Below, in pieces: positions 1 to 9,656 of a stretch of 56,064 nucleotides of DNA. A program made the translations under genes and the position numbers. How positions within the stretch are numbered: position 1 is the first letter of the stretch; every line of letters starts with the position of its first letter. The stretch is from positions 22,924 to 78,987 of the forward strand of contig FR878266.1 in the NCBI GenBank assembly GCA_000434335.1, in the 5' to 3' direction. The notes beneath the pieces are model-generated. The model saw only the letters and a list, made by a program, of their open reading frames with translations. It was not told where the DNA came from and did no database searches. The stretch is from Clostridium sp. CAG:492 (GTDB lineage: Bacteria; Bacillota; Clostridia; TANB77; CAG-508).

Positions 1-36
1 CCCCATTGACAACCCATTGACCTCCATTGACACAAA
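1..36. repeat. Edge of a CCATTGACAACC-type repeat
   Basis: Three degenerate ATTGACA units (CCCCATTGACAACC, CCATTGACC, CCATTGACA) match the outer part of the right arm of the long inverted repeat at 27435-27526. The window therefore appears to start inside another copy of that element, whose GAACCGTCCCC core would lie to the left, outside this sequence. Confidence 0.65.
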
Positions 37-39
37 TTG

Positions 40-80
40 AAAAAAAAGAGAAAATTTGAGTTGATTCAAATTTTCCCTTT
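40..80 (-). terminator. Terminator of sigK
   Basis: Read leftward, GAAAATTTGA and TCAAATTTTC form a stem with a 6-nt loop, followed by a run of eight T. It begins about 25 bases after the sigK stop codon. Confidence 0.75.
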
Positions 81-104
81 TGCATTTTTTCTTTTTCAGT
101 TAAT

Positions 105-803
105 TCACTCTTTAAATTCTTTCGCCAGTTTTCCTATCGCTTTTGTTTCTATTCTTGAGACATATGAACGAGATATTCCTAGCATTTTTGCTATTTGTTC
201 TTGAGTTCGTGGCTTTTTTCCATCTAATCCAAATCGCATTGTTATTATTCCGAATTCTCTATCTTTTAAAACTGTTTTCATTTTTGCATATAATTTTTTT
301 ATTTTAAATTTTAAATCTACTTCTTCATCAACACTTCTTTCATTATTTTCTAAAACTTCTTGTAAACTTACAGTATTATCATCTTTATCTTTTCCTACAG
401 TGTCTTCTAAATATACTTCTGCATTTAATTTTTTTGCACTTCTAAAATGCATTAATATTTCATTATCTATACATCTAGAAACATATGTTGCAAGTCTTAC
501 ACCTTTTTTATAATTAAAACTATCTATTCCCTTTATTAAGCCTATTGTTCCTATTGATATTAAGTCATCTAAGTCTGTATTGTTATTGCTATATTTTTTG
601 CATACATGAGCTACAAGTCTTAAATTTCGCTCTATTAATATAGTTCTTGCCTCTTTATCTCCGTTTTCTAACATTTGTAAATACATCTTTTCTTCTTCTG
701 CATTTAATGGCTCTGGAAATAAACTATTTTTAGATATGTATCCAATCACAAAAAGTGAGGTTTGTAAAAATGTTAAAAATCCCGAGATAGAAAATACTAA
801 CAT
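105..803 (-). CDS. sigK: Sporulation sigma factor SigK (pro-sigma-K)
   Basis: Sigma-70-family factor that directs late mother-cell transcription in sporulation (coat and cortex genes). The 232-aa product starts with a hydrophobic segment of about 20 residues, then GYISKNSLFPEPL, which matches the pro-sequence removed by the SpoIVFB protease in known sigma-K. Region 2 is clear (DLISIGTIGLIKGIDSF, RLATYVSRCIDNEILMHFR). A C-terminal region 4 helix-turn-helix contains QEQIAKMLGISRSYVSRIE. The gene is continuous, with no skin-type insertion such as splits sigK in Bacillus subtilis. SpoIVB, which triggers pro-sigma-K processing in the known pathway, is encoded at 4305-5561; SpoIVFB is not in the window. 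It is the last gene of a leftward run that starts with the sortase. Confidence 0.95.
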   Translation of the reverse strand: MLVFSISGFLTFLQTSLFVIGYISKNSLFPEPLNAEEEKMYLQMLENGDKEARTILIERNLRLVAHVCKKYSNNNTDLDDLISIGTIGLIKGIDSFNYKKGVRLATYVSRCIDNEILMHFRSAKKLNAEVYLEDTVGKDKDDNTVSLQEVLENNERSVDEEVDLKFKIKKLYAKMKTVLKDREFGIITMRFGLDGKKPRTQEQIAKMLGISRSYVSRIETKAIGKLAKEFKE

Positions 804-880
804 ACATTTACCTCCATATTTCTTTCCTATATTTTAAATATATGTTAATATTTTTGTTTGTGTGCCTGGACTTTTGAATT

Positions 881-973
881 TTATTCTGTCTTGCTCATTA
901 TTACCAAACAATGCAATATTATTGCAAATACTCCGCCGACTATAGACCCAATCATTAAACCTGCCAAAAACAT
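881..973 (-). CDS. 30-aa membrane micro-protein, DUF3789-like
   Basis: A short ORF with a good ribosome binding site (AGAAGGTG, 5 bases before ATG). The product is a single hydrophobic glycine-rich segment beginning MFLAGLMIGSIVGGVFAII and ending with the charged tail MSKTE. Its length, glycine-rich membrane segment and short charged tail resemble DUF3789 micro-proteins of Firmicutes. Function is unknown. It lies 15 bases after the LPxTG protein and 77 bases before sigK, all on the same strand. The DUF assignment is by memory of the pattern, not a search. Confidence 0.6.
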   Translation of the reverse strand: MFLAGLMIGSIVGGVFAIILHCLVIMSKTE

Positions 974-988
974 ATTTTCACCTTCTCT

Positions 989-2686
989 TTATTTATTATT
1001 ATCCTTTTTATTTTTTGTATTCTTTTTTCTTAATATTTGTGTATTTAAAATTGTTCCAGCTATTGAAATCCCTAATAAATAATTGCTTGTGTCTGTTTGA
1101 CCTGTTCTTGGTAATGTTTCTTTTTTGTCTTGCTCAATTTTTTTGTTCTTAAATGTAATTGTTTTTATTTCATTTTCTTCTAGCTCTATTGTTATAGGAT
1201 CTTCTGACAATATATAATCTTTTGCTGTTTCAACTTCTTTTATTATATATTTTGTGTCTATTGGTAAATTTTCAATTTTTGCCTCGCCGTTTTCATCTGT
1301 TATTAATGAAGATATTAATTCTTTTTGCTCATTGTATATTTCGAACTTTACACCTTTTAATTTTATTTCATTGTTTTTCGAGTCAACCTTTATTATTTTT
1401 ATTGAACCTTTTTTCTTTTCGTTTTCTATTTTTACATTTTTTATTTCGTCATATTCTAATTTTATATTTGTTTCATTTGGTGATAATATATAATTTTTAT
1501 TTGTTTCTATTTCTTTAATTGATATATTCCCTGGTTTTAAATTAGATATATTTATTTTTCCATTTTCATCTGTTTCATATATTCCTATTTCTTCTCCGCT
1601 TTCATATTTAATTAAAAACTTTACACCCTTTATAGGATATTTAGTGTCTTTATCTATTTTTTCTATTTGAATTCCACATTTATTGGCATTAATATTTATA
1701 TTAGAGCTTGCTTGTACATCATCGCTATACATATCACAACATAGCATATAGTTTTGATAGTTTCCAACATTACATTCAGCATAATATATTGGGTAATTTT
1801 TGCACTTTCCTACAATTTTTATATTTCCATCTATACTATTTGTTATTTTATCTTTTGGAATCATTAATTTAAAACTTTCATTTCCATTAAATTCTGTTTT
1901 ACTAGTACCAGTTTTATCTGCTATATATGTTCCTTCTGGGAACCCTGTAATTTCAGAAACATTATATTGACTGCATTCTACTTTTGAATTTACTTTAAAA
2001 ATTGCAGAATAATAACCATCTTTATTTAAATCTTTTGATAACTCACTTTGTTTTGATATTTGTAATATATTATTATTTTTTATTGTTTCGCTTCCATTGT
2101 AGCCAATATCAATTAATTTACATATTGCATCAATTACTTTTGTACCTCTTCTTTGTATATCTTCTAAACTTTCATTTTCGACTTTTGTTGTTCCAGCTCT
2201 ATATTGTTGTCTTATTTCTTCAATTGAATTACCTCTAAGAATTGCATATGACGCCATTTTTGTTGCCAGGTATGCATCATCTTCTGTTTCAACTCCCATT
2301 TGACTTGGTGTTTTATATGGATATCCATTTGTATATACACGCCATAATTTTTCATTTGATAATAGCTCTTTTAATTTTACATCATATCCTGCATACTCAC
2401 CTTTAATCCAACCTATTCCTTTTAAATCTGGATCTATACAATATGCTATTCTTTTTACTCCATTGCTATCTGTATAATATGTTATACTATATGTAACATA
2501 TATCCATTCAGACCCATTCCATTTTTGTATTGAATAAAAACCTTTGTTATCTCTTTGTAAATACTGTATTTCGCCTGCTGTTGCAGCTTCTGTTTTTTTC
2601 ATTTGTGTAGATATTTGAAATATAGCCAATACCAATAATACTATACTAAACAACATTTTTCTTACTTTTTTCATAAATAAACTCAT
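989..2686 (-). CDS. LPxTG-anchored surface protein with thioester-like domain and two SpaA/Cna-B repeats
   Basis: Secreted, wall-anchored protein of 565 aa. An N-terminal signal peptide is followed by a region resembling a thioester (TQXA) domain at about residues 35-180, with the expected Cys in RIAYCIDPD. The usual TQxA motif reads TKMA here, so the Gln partner of the Cys appears to be Lys. Two prealbumin-like SpaA repeats follow at about 340-420 and 425-510 (GVKFLIKYESGEEIGIYETD; GVKFEIYNEQKELISSL), each ending in a LEYDEIK/LEENEIK strand. The C-terminus has LPRTG, a hydrophobic stretch and a Lys-rich tail. The sortase gene is immediately upstream in the same direction, so the two are likely enzyme and substrate. 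Start is uncertain: ATG 2686 touches the AAGGA box and ATG 2674 gives 12-base spacing. Confidence 0.88.
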   Translation of the reverse strand: MSLFMKKVRKMLFSIVLLVLAIFQISTQMKKTEAATAGEIQYLQRDNKGFYSIQKWNGSEWIYVTYSITYYTDSNGVKRIAYCIDPDLKGIGWIKGEYAGYDVKLKELLSNEKLWRVYTNGYPYKTPSQMGVETEDDAYLATKMASYAILRGNSIEEIRQQYRAGTTKVENESLEDIQRRGTKVIDAICKLIDIGYNGSETIKNNNILQISKQSELSKDLNKDGYYSAIFKVNSKVECSQYNVSEITGFPEGTYIADKTGTSKTEFNGNESFKLMIPKDKITNSIDGNIKIVGKCKNYPIYYAECNVGNYQNYMLCCDMYSDDVQASSNININANKCGIQIEKIDKDTKYPIKGVKFLIKYESGEEIGIYETDENGKINISNLKPGNISIKEIETNKNYILSPNETNIKLEYDEIKNVKIENEKKKGSIKIIKVDSKNNEIKLKGVKFEIYNEQKELISSLITDENGEAKIENLPIDTKYIIKEVETAKDYILSEDPITIELEENEIKTITFKNKKIEQDKKETLPRTGQTDTSNYLLGISIAGTILNTQILRKKNTKNKKDNNK

Positions 2687-2812
2687 TCCTTCTTTCTTCT
2701 ATTTATATATTTGGATTTCGTAAACTTCTATTTACGACATTACTTTTTTATAATTTTTTTCAAAAATTCTTTTGTAATTAAAATGCTCTTTGGTATATTA
2801 TTTTAATAAAAA

Positions 2813-3436
2813 TTAAACTTTTTCTGATGCTTGTACACATAATCTTAAATTTTTCTTATCTTTTACACAGGTTATTAATGTTAAAATATTTTTATTTGAT
2901 TTTTCTAAAACAGACAAATCATTTTCAGATATTTGATTTATTTCAGTTACAATATAAACTCTTGTTCCTAATTTAGTTTGATAAATGATTTCATCATTAA
3001 TTTGTAATTTATTTATCTTTTCAAAATAATGTGCATATGTACCCCTGTTATGAGAAGCAAGAGCAACATTTCCATTCCAATAACTACTATCACAAAAATG
3101 TCCAACAGATTCTTTTAATACATCTTGTGTTACGCCTTCTTTAATTGGTGCTTCAACATTTATTACTGGAATTTTTATTTTTCCTAAAACATTATTATCA
3201 CTAGATATTTTTTCAATTGAAAAAGCCTCACACTCCTCAATTTGTTTTTGCTCGTCACTTTTATTAATAGCATCACTATTAATAATATTTTCGTTTACAA
3301 TACTATCTGCCTCTTTTATTAGATTTGATTGAATAATGGAATTTTTATTTTTTAGATATAAAAAAATGAATAAACAGCATACTACAATAACACTAATAAT
3401 AACACTGAACAAAGACTTCAATGTTTTTCGTTTCAA
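2813..3436 (-). CDS. Sortase (class D-like)
   Basis: Membrane-bound transpeptidase that joins LPxTG proteins to the wall. One N-terminal membrane segment (about residues 8-28) precedes the sortase fold at about 80-205. The catalytic residues are visible: His in VALASHNRGTYAHYF, Cys in LTLITCVKD and Arg in NLRLCVQA. The signature resembles class D enzymes. The start is TTG at 3436, chosen because AGGAGGTG lies 5 bases upstream. The LPRTG protein follows 126 bases downstream, the typical pairing of sortase and substrate. Confidence 0.88.
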   Translation of the reverse strand: MKRKTLKSLFSVIISVIVVCCLFIFLYLKNKNSIIQSNLIKEADSIVNENIINSDAINKSDEQKQIEECEAFSIEKISSDNNVLGKIKIPVINVEAPIKEGVTQDVLKESVGHFCDSSYWNGNVALASHNRGTYAHYFEKINKLQINDEIIYQTKLGTRVYIVTEINQISENDLSVLEKSNKNILTLITCVKDKKNLRLCVQASEKV

Positions 3437-3655
3437 TAATTCACCTCCTATTACACTTTTTTAAATTTCTTTGGAAATTTTTTAGAATTAAATTTTTTGA
3501 ATAAAATTTTATTATGTACTAATTTTAATATCAAATTCATACAAAGTCAATCTTTTTTCATCTGCAAATTTCTACATAATTCGACAAATACATATTTGAA
3601 ATGAAAATAGTTTGTAATTGTAAAAAATTACCAGTTTATTTTTTTTAAATATGCA

Positions 3656-3662
3656 CATTATA
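3656..3662 (+). promoter_or_regulatory. Possible forespore (sigma-G type) -10 element for the SASP gene
   Basis: CATTATA fits the sigma-F/G -10 consensus CATWMTA and lies 75 bases before the SASP start. No convincing -35 is visible at 16-18 bases upstream, so this is tentative. The rest of the 300-base gap from 3437 to 3737 shows nothing else I can name. Confidence 0.3.
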
Positions 3663-3737
3663 ATGTTAGAAAAAGCGATATAGTTTTTTCTGAAATAATT
3701 AATTGTTTATTATAAACAACAGGAGGTGAACAAGGTA

Positions 3738-3941
3738 ATGGCAAATACAAATAACTATAAGAAAGTTGTTCCTGCTGCTAAAGATGCTTTAAACAAATTT
3801 AAATATGAAGTAGCTAGCGAAGTAGGTGTTAACTTAAAAGACGGATATAATGGTGATATATCAGCTAAAGATGCTGGTAAAATCGGTGGTCAAATGGTTA
3901 GAAAAATGATACAACAAGCTGAAGACAATATGACTAAATAA
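3738..3941 (+). CDS. Alpha/beta-type small acid-soluble spore protein
   Basis: DNA-binding spore protein that coats spore DNA and is degraded on germination by the GPR protease. The 67-aa product contains the GPR cleavage-region motif YEVASEVGVNL and the C-terminal DNA-binding motif GKIGGQMVRKMIQQAE. ATG 3738 is chosen over GTG 3726 because GTG 3726 overlaps the AGGAGGTG ribosome binding site at 3721-3728. It is monocistronic, with its own terminator, as expected for a highly expressed forespore gene. Confidence 0.95.
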   Translation: MANTNNYKKVVPAAKDALNKFKYEVASEVGVNLKDGYNGDISAKDAGKIGGQMVRKMIQQAEDNMTK

Positions 3942-4035
3942 GTTTATTATTAGTGTAATTTAATAAATTTATTCACTTAAAAGACAGGGATATTTTTCTT
4001 GGTTTTATGTGTTTGCTATTATTAAATGGTAGATG

Positions 4036-4070
4036 CAAAAAGGCAGGGATTGTGTCCCTGCCTTTTTATT
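4036..4070 (+). terminator. Terminator of the SASP gene
   Basis: AAAGGCAGGGA pairs with TCCCTGCCTTTTT around a short loop. It is a strong GC-rich stem with a T tail in an AT-rich background. Confidence 0.85.
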
Positions 4071-4128
4071 CAATTTTATAATTATTAATTTTATTATTCT
4101 ACAAATTACATTTTATAAAAAATAATTA

Positions 4129-4239
4129 TTATTTTTTTCTATATTTTATAAAATATATTATTGATATTAATGCTACAAAAATTGGTATTACTGACGTAGA
4201 GCTAATTTTAGCAAGACTTACTTGTTGATATTGTACCAT
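4129..4239 (-). CDS. Possible 36-aa membrane micro-protein
   Basis: Starts MVQYQQVSLAKISS, then one hydrophobic segment (VIPIFVALISIIYFI) and a basic end (KYRKK). Topology is plausible for a small membrane protein. An in-frame ATG further upstream would extend it to 48 aa but falls inside the spoIVB terminator hairpin. No strong ribosome binding site is visible, so it may be chance. Confidence 0.3.
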   Translation of the reverse strand: MVQYQQVSLAKISSTSVIPIFVALISIIYFIKYRKK

Positions 4240-4254
4240 CTTTTCCACTATTTC

Positions 4255-4292
4255 AAAAAGCACTATAAACATAATGTTTACAGTGCTTTTTT
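4255..4292 (-). terminator. Bidirectional terminator after spoIVB
   Basis: AAAAAGCACTGTAAACAT pairs with ATGTTTATAGTGCTTTTT, read leftward, with two mismatched positions at most. T runs on both sides allow function in both directions. Confidence 0.8.
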
Positions 4293-4304
4293 ATTTTAAT
4301 TTCA

Positions 4305-5561
4305 TTATTTTACAGACTTCATTTGTTTTACCATTAAGTCACCAAATATAGCATATCCAGTAGTTGGGTCTGATACTAATACATTTGTTATTGCTCCTAC
4401 AAACTTGCCATTTTGTATAATTGGAGATCCACTCATTCCTTGTATTATTCCCCCCGTTTTTTGTAATAATCTTTCATCTGTTATTTTTATCATCATACTT
4501 TTATTGTCATAGTTATTGCTTGTATAAATTTTTGATATTTCGATTTTATATTGCACTTTTTTTCCATTTTCAAGTTCACAAATTATCTCTGCTTCTCCTG
4601 CTTGTATTTCACTTCTTAAAGCAACTTCATATTCTTTAGTTCCATTCAAATTTAAATTATTTTTATTTGATACTAATCCAAATACACCAAAATTTGTATT
4701 TTTTGAAATATTACCTATTGTTACTCCTGAATCTATAGAACCTTTTATTTCACCTGGAGCTCCTTTTTCTCCTTTTTGAATTGCAATTAAACTACTAGTT
4801 ACAAGCTCTCCATTAGCAATATTTATTATATCTCCAGTATCAACATCTACTATTCCATGTCCAAGTGCAGCAAACTTTCCTGTAGATGGCTCATAAAAAG
4901 TTAAAGTACCAACTCCAGCTGCTGCATCTCTTACCCATAAACCTAATTTATATTCATTATCTTCACTTTTTACTGGTTGTATACTTGTTGTTATTGTTTC
5001 ATCATTTCGTACATATTTAATTTGTATTTCTTCGCCATTTGAATTATTTACAGTTTCTACTAATTCATCTGTATTAGAAATTTTTTTGCTATTCATTTCA
5101 ACAATCATATCGCCTTCTTCAATTCCTGAATCAGCATATGGTTTATGTTTTTGAAAGTCTTTTCCTTGTATTTCAGACATACCAACAACTAATACACCAG
5201 AAGTATATAATTTTGCACCAATTAAATTTCCCATTGGAATTACTTCCGTTTTTGGAATTACATTTACATCAATTTCTTTTACAGGTATAGTACCAAATAA
5301 ATTAAGATTAAGTTCAAATGTTCCCGCAGTTTCATATTTACTACTTTGTTCAGACTCACCTAAACTCGAAGCCTGAATTACTGGCATATTTGTACCATTT
5401 GCTCTTTTAACTTTTAATCCAACAACAGTTTTTAAATTAAGCTCTTCACCTTCAAATATTATTATACTATTTGGTAATAAAGTTATATTACACACATATA
5501 CATATATTACTATTAAAATAGCTATACAAAAAAATTGTTTTAATTTATTCATATTCTTCAC
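4305..5561 (-). CDS. spoIVB: SpoIVB serine peptidase
   Basis: Forespore-secreted S55 peptidase. In the known pathway it cleaves SpoIVFA and so releases processing of pro-sigma-K in the mother cell. The 418-aa product has an N-terminal membrane segment (about residues 8-28) and a PDZ domain at about 110-195 (GIEEGDMIVEMNSKKISN). The peptidase domain carries the active-site His in ALGHGIVDVDTGD and Ser in GGIIQGMSGSPIIQNGK, followed by the family end motif TGYAIFGD. Length matches the family (about 420 aa). In Bacillus spoIVB is followed by spo0A, but here it is followed by its own terminator. Confidence 0.95.
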   Translation of the reverse strand: MKNMNKLKQFFCIAILIVIYVYVCNITLLPNSIIIFEGEELNLKTVVGLKVKRANGTNMPVIQASSLGESEQSSKYETAGTFELNLNLFGTIPVKEIDVNVIPKTEVIPMGNLIGAKLYTSGVLVVGMSEIQGKDFQKHKPYADSGIEEGDMIVEMNSKKISNTDELVETVNNSNGEEIQIKYVRNDETITTSIQPVKSEDNEYKLGLWVRDAAAGVGTLTFYEPSTGKFAALGHGIVDVDTGDIINIANGELVTSSLIAIQKGEKGAPGEIKGSIDSGVTIGNISKNTNFGVFGLVSNKNNLNLNGTKEYEVALRSEIQAGEAEIICELENGKKVQYKIEISKIYTSNNYDNKSMMIKITDERLLQKTGGIIQGMSGSPIIQNGKFVGAITNVLVSDPTTGYAIFGDLMVKQMKSVK

Positions 5562-5751
5562 CTGAATATATAATATCCATTTTTTTTCATTTTTAAACTT
5601 CTATTTCATAATAATTTATTTGGTTTTGCATAAAAAATAAATGTCATCACATATCATAGAAAATAAAATTATAAAATTAAACAAATCTATTTTACAAATT
5701 TTTTTTATATGTTATAATTTATAAAAAAATACGACAAAAGAAGAGGTAATT

Positions 5752-6207
5752 ATGAATTCAATTTTAAAGTATGAAATAAAAAGTGATATTCGTGATATTA
5801 TTGCAGAAATAGACTATGAAGAATATATGTTTAACAAAATATTTAAAACACATGTCACATTTAAAAATTCTTATAAAAAATTTAATTTAATATACGATAT
5901 TTATGGTCCTCAAGCATATAGAAAATTTGTACCATCTTCATATCAAAAACAAGACTTAGTAAATTTAATAAATACTCAAAACTATCTTATTTTATATGAT
6001 AGACATGGTAAAAAAATTTTTAAGAACTTGGCTTATACTGTAAATTTATATAATTTTAATAAATATTATAGTAAATTTAGGGCTTTTTTTTATAAACTAT
6101 CTCATTTATTTACAAGAAAAAAATTAAAATTAAAAAGTGAAATTCCACTTATGCTACCTGAATCTATACCATCTATAGATGATTTAAAAAATCTGAGTAA
6201 AAAATAA
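5752..6207 (+). CDS. Conserved-looking hypothetical protein, 151 aa
   Basis: I do not recognise this gene. The ribosome binding site (AAGAAGAGG) is well placed before ATG 5752 and a strong terminator follows directly, so it is a credible single-gene unit. The product is basic and rich in Tyr, Phe and Lys, soluble by appearance, with no signal peptide or membrane segment. A short C-terminal tail holds several prolines (LMLPESIPSIDDL). It lies between spoIVB and a DUF4190 protein. A spore-related role is possible from context only. Confidence 0.7.
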   Translation: MNSILKYEIKSDIRDIIAEIDYEEYMFNKIFKTHVTFKNSYKKFNLIYDIYGPQAYRKFVPSSYQKQDLVNLINTQNYLILYDRHGKKIFKNLAYTVNLYNFNKYYSKFRAFFYKLSHLFTRKKLKLKSEIPLMLPESIPSIDDLKNLSKK

Positions 6208-6237
6208 AGCTTCAATCATGTTGAAGCTTTATTTTTA
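6203..6237. terminator. Bidirectional terminator between convergent genes
   Basis: AAAGCTTCAA pairs with TTGAAGCTTT around TCATG, flanked by A and T runs. It serves the hypothetical gene on the + strand and the DUF4190 gene on the - strand. Confidence 0.85.
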
Positions 6238-6636
6238 TATATCATAATCATCTAATATTGTACCATTATATTCATAATTATGATTTCTGTAATATGATTT
6301 AGTTTCATTATAATAATTATTTATTTCTGTATTATATTTTTTTATTTCATCTACAGCAGTTGTCGCAAATATAAATATAATTATATATACAATAGTATAT
6401 ATAATATTTACAACAATTCCAACAGATCCACAAGATATTCCAGTTACAGAAAGTCCTTTCCCTTTGTTTATAATTCTTGAATTTTTTAATCCTTTAATTG
6501 ATAAAATTAATGCTACTATGCCTAACACCAATCCAATAACAGGAACCCAACATAATATAACAGATAATATACCTAAAATCATACCAACAATAGCATTTGT
6601 ATCAGTTATATTTTCATTTATTTTATTTTCCTCCAT
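6235..6636 (-). CDS. DUF4190 membrane protein
   Basis: 133-aa protein with the DUF4190 pattern: a short polar N-terminus, then two hydrophobic hairpin segments rich in Gly, Ile and Val (AIVGMILGILSVILCW; LVLGIVALILSIKG), and GKGLSVTGISCGSVGIVV. A third hydrophobic stretch precedes a Tyr/Asn-rich tail. Function is unknown. Similar proteins occur at 15814-16107 and, with a zinc ribbon, at 42930-43358. Ribosome binding site AGGAGG is 6 bases before ATG. Confidence 0.8.
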   Translation of the reverse strand: MEENKINENITDTNAIVGMILGILSVILCWVPVIGLVLGIVALILSIKGLKNSRIINKGKGLSVTGISCGSVGIVVNIIYTIVYIIIFIFATTAVDEIKKYNTEINNYYNETKSYYRNHNYEYNGTILDDYDI

Positions 6637-6790
6637 ACAAACCTCCTAAATTTTCTTTCATTAATTTTACAATATAATTAATTAAAAAGCAACCAAAACA
6701 TTTTAACCATTAATTTACATATTTTTTGCATATTTTATAATTATTAGTAAATACTACAATTACTAATTTTATTTTACGAAAGGATTATAT

Positions 6791-8519
6791 ATGAATAAGT
6801 TTAATAATTTTATAAAAAATCTTTTCACTTATAAACCTAGTGAATCGTATAATTTCACTATTGATAATGAAAGCCGGGCATGTTCAAAATGAAGATGGTA
6901 GTAATTACAATTTGAACAATAACACAACTAAAGATGTTGAACCGCAAAAGATTTTTACCGAAATAGATAAAAATCTTGATTTTTTGAAATATAAGTATAA
7001 TGCTTTAATTTGCAATGATGTAATAATTAGAGAGTTTTCTTTACTAGCACAAAATATAGAATACAAAGCTTTTGTTATGTACATTGATGGAATGGTTGAT
7101 TCTCCTGTTATAAATGAATTTATTTTATCTCCTTTAATGATGAGAAACAGGGCAAATATTTTTGATGATAAACAAAAAAAATTTGTTTCTGAGGAAAAGA
7201 TAGATAATGTTACTTTAAAAAATTTTAAGAAATCTAAAGAAAAAAATTTAGTAGATTTTATTTATAATAGCCTAATTCCTCAAAATAGTGTAGATAAAGT
7301 TACAGATTTTTCTGATGTATATTCTGCAATAAATATGGGAAATTGTATGCTTTTTGTTGATTCATTAGATACAGCATTTAATTTAGATGTAAAAGGATTT
7401 AAGCAAAGAAATATTGACTCGCCAAGCAATGAAGTAGTTGTTCGTGGCTCACAAGAAGCCTTTGTTGAAAATATTAGAACTAATACATCTATGATTAGAC
7501 GTCTTGTTAATAATGAAAATCTTGTAATGGAAACTTTAACAGTTGGACAAATTACTAAAACTCAAGTTTCTATTGGTTATATAAAATCATTAGCAAATGA
7601 AGATTTAGTTGCTGAGGTTCGCTATAGAATTAATAACTTATCTGTAGATTATTTAATTTCTTCTGGTCAATTAGAGCAATTAATACAAGATTCACCTGAA
7701 AGCTTATTTCCTCAAATGGTTGCAACAGAAAGACCTGATAAAGTTTCAAATTTTTTACTTGAAGGAAGAGTTATAATTATTGTTAATGGTAGCCCATATG
7801 TTTTAGTTGCACCTGGTGTTTTTGTTGATTTTATAACATCTCCCGAAGATTTAAATTTAAAATACCAATTTTCAAATATGCAAAAATTAATAAGACTTCT
7901 CGCAATATTTCTCTCTTTATTATTACCTGGAATGTATATTGCAATAACCAACTATCATCAAGAGCTTATTCCTACAGAACTATTATTCACAATAGCAGCA
8001 GCTCGTGAATCTGTTCCTTTTCCTACATTTGTAGAAATATTACTTATGGAAATTTCTTTTGAATTAATTCGAGAAGCTGGTCTGAGAGTTCCTACTCCTC
8101 TTGGTTCTACTATAGGTATTGTTGGTGCTTTAATTTTAGGTGAAGCAGCAGTTTCAGCATCACTTGTTAGTCCAGTTTTAATAATTATTATAGCAATAAC
8201 TGGTATATGTTCTTTTAGTATACCTGATTTTTCACTTAATTTTACATTTAGAATTTATAGATTTATTTATATTATACTTGGATATGTTGCTGGATTTTTA
8301 GGAATTAGTGTTGTTTTATTTATTCAGTTAGTAATAATGTGTAAACTAAAATCATTTGGTTCGCCATATATTAACCCATACATTTTAAACAAAAATAAAC
8401 GTAGCATTTCATCTTACTTTATTCCTCCTATTTGGAAAAGAGAACGTACATCTGTATTTTTGCATGCTCAAAAGAAATTTTCTCAAAAGAAAATAAGTAT
8501 GGTTTGGAGGAAAAAATAA
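6791..8519 (+). CDS. gerAA: Spore germination receptor subunit GerAA, with an apparent frameshift near the start
   Basis: A-subunit of a GerA-type germinant receptor in the spore inner membrane. The N-terminal part of the family (MNKFNNFIKNLFTYKPSE, then YNFTIDNES) is encoded from ATG 6791 behind GAAAGGA, but that frame ends at TGA 6890. The remaining roughly 545 residues continue in the +1 frame. Removing one base in GCCGGG at 6874-6878 joins them as NES-GHVQNEDGS. The large N-terminal domain includes DVIIREFSLLAQN, VYIDGM-like text and SPESLFPQ. At least four membrane segments follow from about residue 355 (LLAIFLSLLLPGMYIAI). The stop is one base before gerAB, so coupling is likely. As written, the protein would need re-initiation at GTG 6840, lack a proper N-terminus and might be inactive. 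Confidence 0.9.
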
Positions 8520-8520
8520 T

Positions 8521-9609
8521 ATGAATTCATCAAAATTAGAAACACTTGAAGCAATTGGACTTGTTTCGGTTGTTATGATTAATAAAATAATTTTAAATTA
8601 TCCTAAAATTATAATGAAAACATCTGGTTCATCAGCATGGATATCCACAATTATAATATCTTTAATTGCTATATTTTTTGCATATTTAATATCAATGCTT
8701 TTTAAGAGATTTCCAGGAAGTGATATTTTAGATGTTTCCAATTATTTGGGAAAACGCTGGTTAAAAATACCTGTTGGTATAATTCATATATTATGTTTAA
8801 TTACTGTATCTGCACTTATTATAAGGAATTTTTCTGAATCACTTAAAATAATATATTTTAACTCTTCACCAATTATTTATTTAATTTTATTTTTTATTAT
8901 TTCGGCTTATGTGGCAAATAAATACGGAATTAAGGTTATATCAAAGGTTAATTTGATGATTGCACCTATTATATTTGTGAGTATTTTAGTTATCGTTATT
9001 TCTACTTCAGAGAACTTTGTTATTCAGCGATTATTGCCAATTTTCGGTTATGGAATTAATGAAACTTTTTTTGGCAGTATTACAAATGTTTTCGGATTTA
9101 CTGGTTTAGCTTATTTATTATATTTGCAACCATTATTAAAAAATGAGAAAGATTTAAAAAAAATTTCTATATTATCGATGATTATATCTGGCATATATTT
9201 ACTATTAAGCGTTATTAGTTTACTTTTTGTTTTTTCATTTATAACAGATAGTAATGAAAGCATTACCATCTACTTATTAGCCAAAACAATTCGATATGGT
9301 GAATTTATACAAAGAGCGAATGCACTATTTATTTTTATATGGATTTTATCTATGCTTTCATATATTAGTATAGTAACATTTTTTATACTATATATAACAA
9401 AAAAACTAACTAATTTATCAAATACAACATCAATTAATTATTGTTACTGCTCTTTAATATTTGGATGTGCCTTATTATATGAAAATGTTGCTCAATATAT
9501 AAATTTTATTGAAGGATTTTTAAAATATGTAATTTTAGTATTTTTATTTATAATTAACGTTGGAATACTTATATTAGCCAATATAAAATATAGTAGATTA
9601 TTAATCTAA
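8521..9609 (+). CDS. gerAB: Spore germination receptor subunit GerAB (amino-acid permease-like)
   Basis: B-subunit of the germinant receptor, a member of the endospore-germination permease family related to amino-acid transporters. It is thought to bind the germinant. The 362-aa product has about ten membrane segments. It opens with the family-like text SKLETLEAIGLVSVVMINKI and contains LPIFGYGINETFFGSI, matching the family pattern before the middle helices. It begins one base after gerAA ends and precedes gerAC by 47 bases. Confidence 0.92.
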   Translation: MNSSKLETLEAIGLVSVVMINKIILNYPKIIMKTSGSSAWISTIIISLIAIFFAYLISMLFKRFPGSDILDVSNYLGKRWLKIPVGIIHILCLITVSALIIRNFSESLKIIYFNSSPIIYLILFFIISAYVANKYGIKVISKVNLMIAPIIFVSILVIVISTSENFVIQRLLPIFGYGINETFFGSITNVFGFTGLAYLLYLQPLLKNEKDLKKISILSMIISGIYLLLSVISLLFVFSFITDSNESITIYLLAKTIRYGEFIQRANALFIFIWILSMLSYISIVTFFILYITKKLTNLSNTTSINYCYCSLIFGCALLYENVAQYINFIEGFLKYVILVFLFIINVGILILANIKYSRLLI

Positions 9610-9656
9610 TAAAAATTATAGCTATATTTTTTATTAACAGATGAAAGGATTTTTAT

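Noticed and set aside
105..803. Interruption of sigK by a skin-like element
   Set aside because: The gene is continuous from pro-sequence to region 4.
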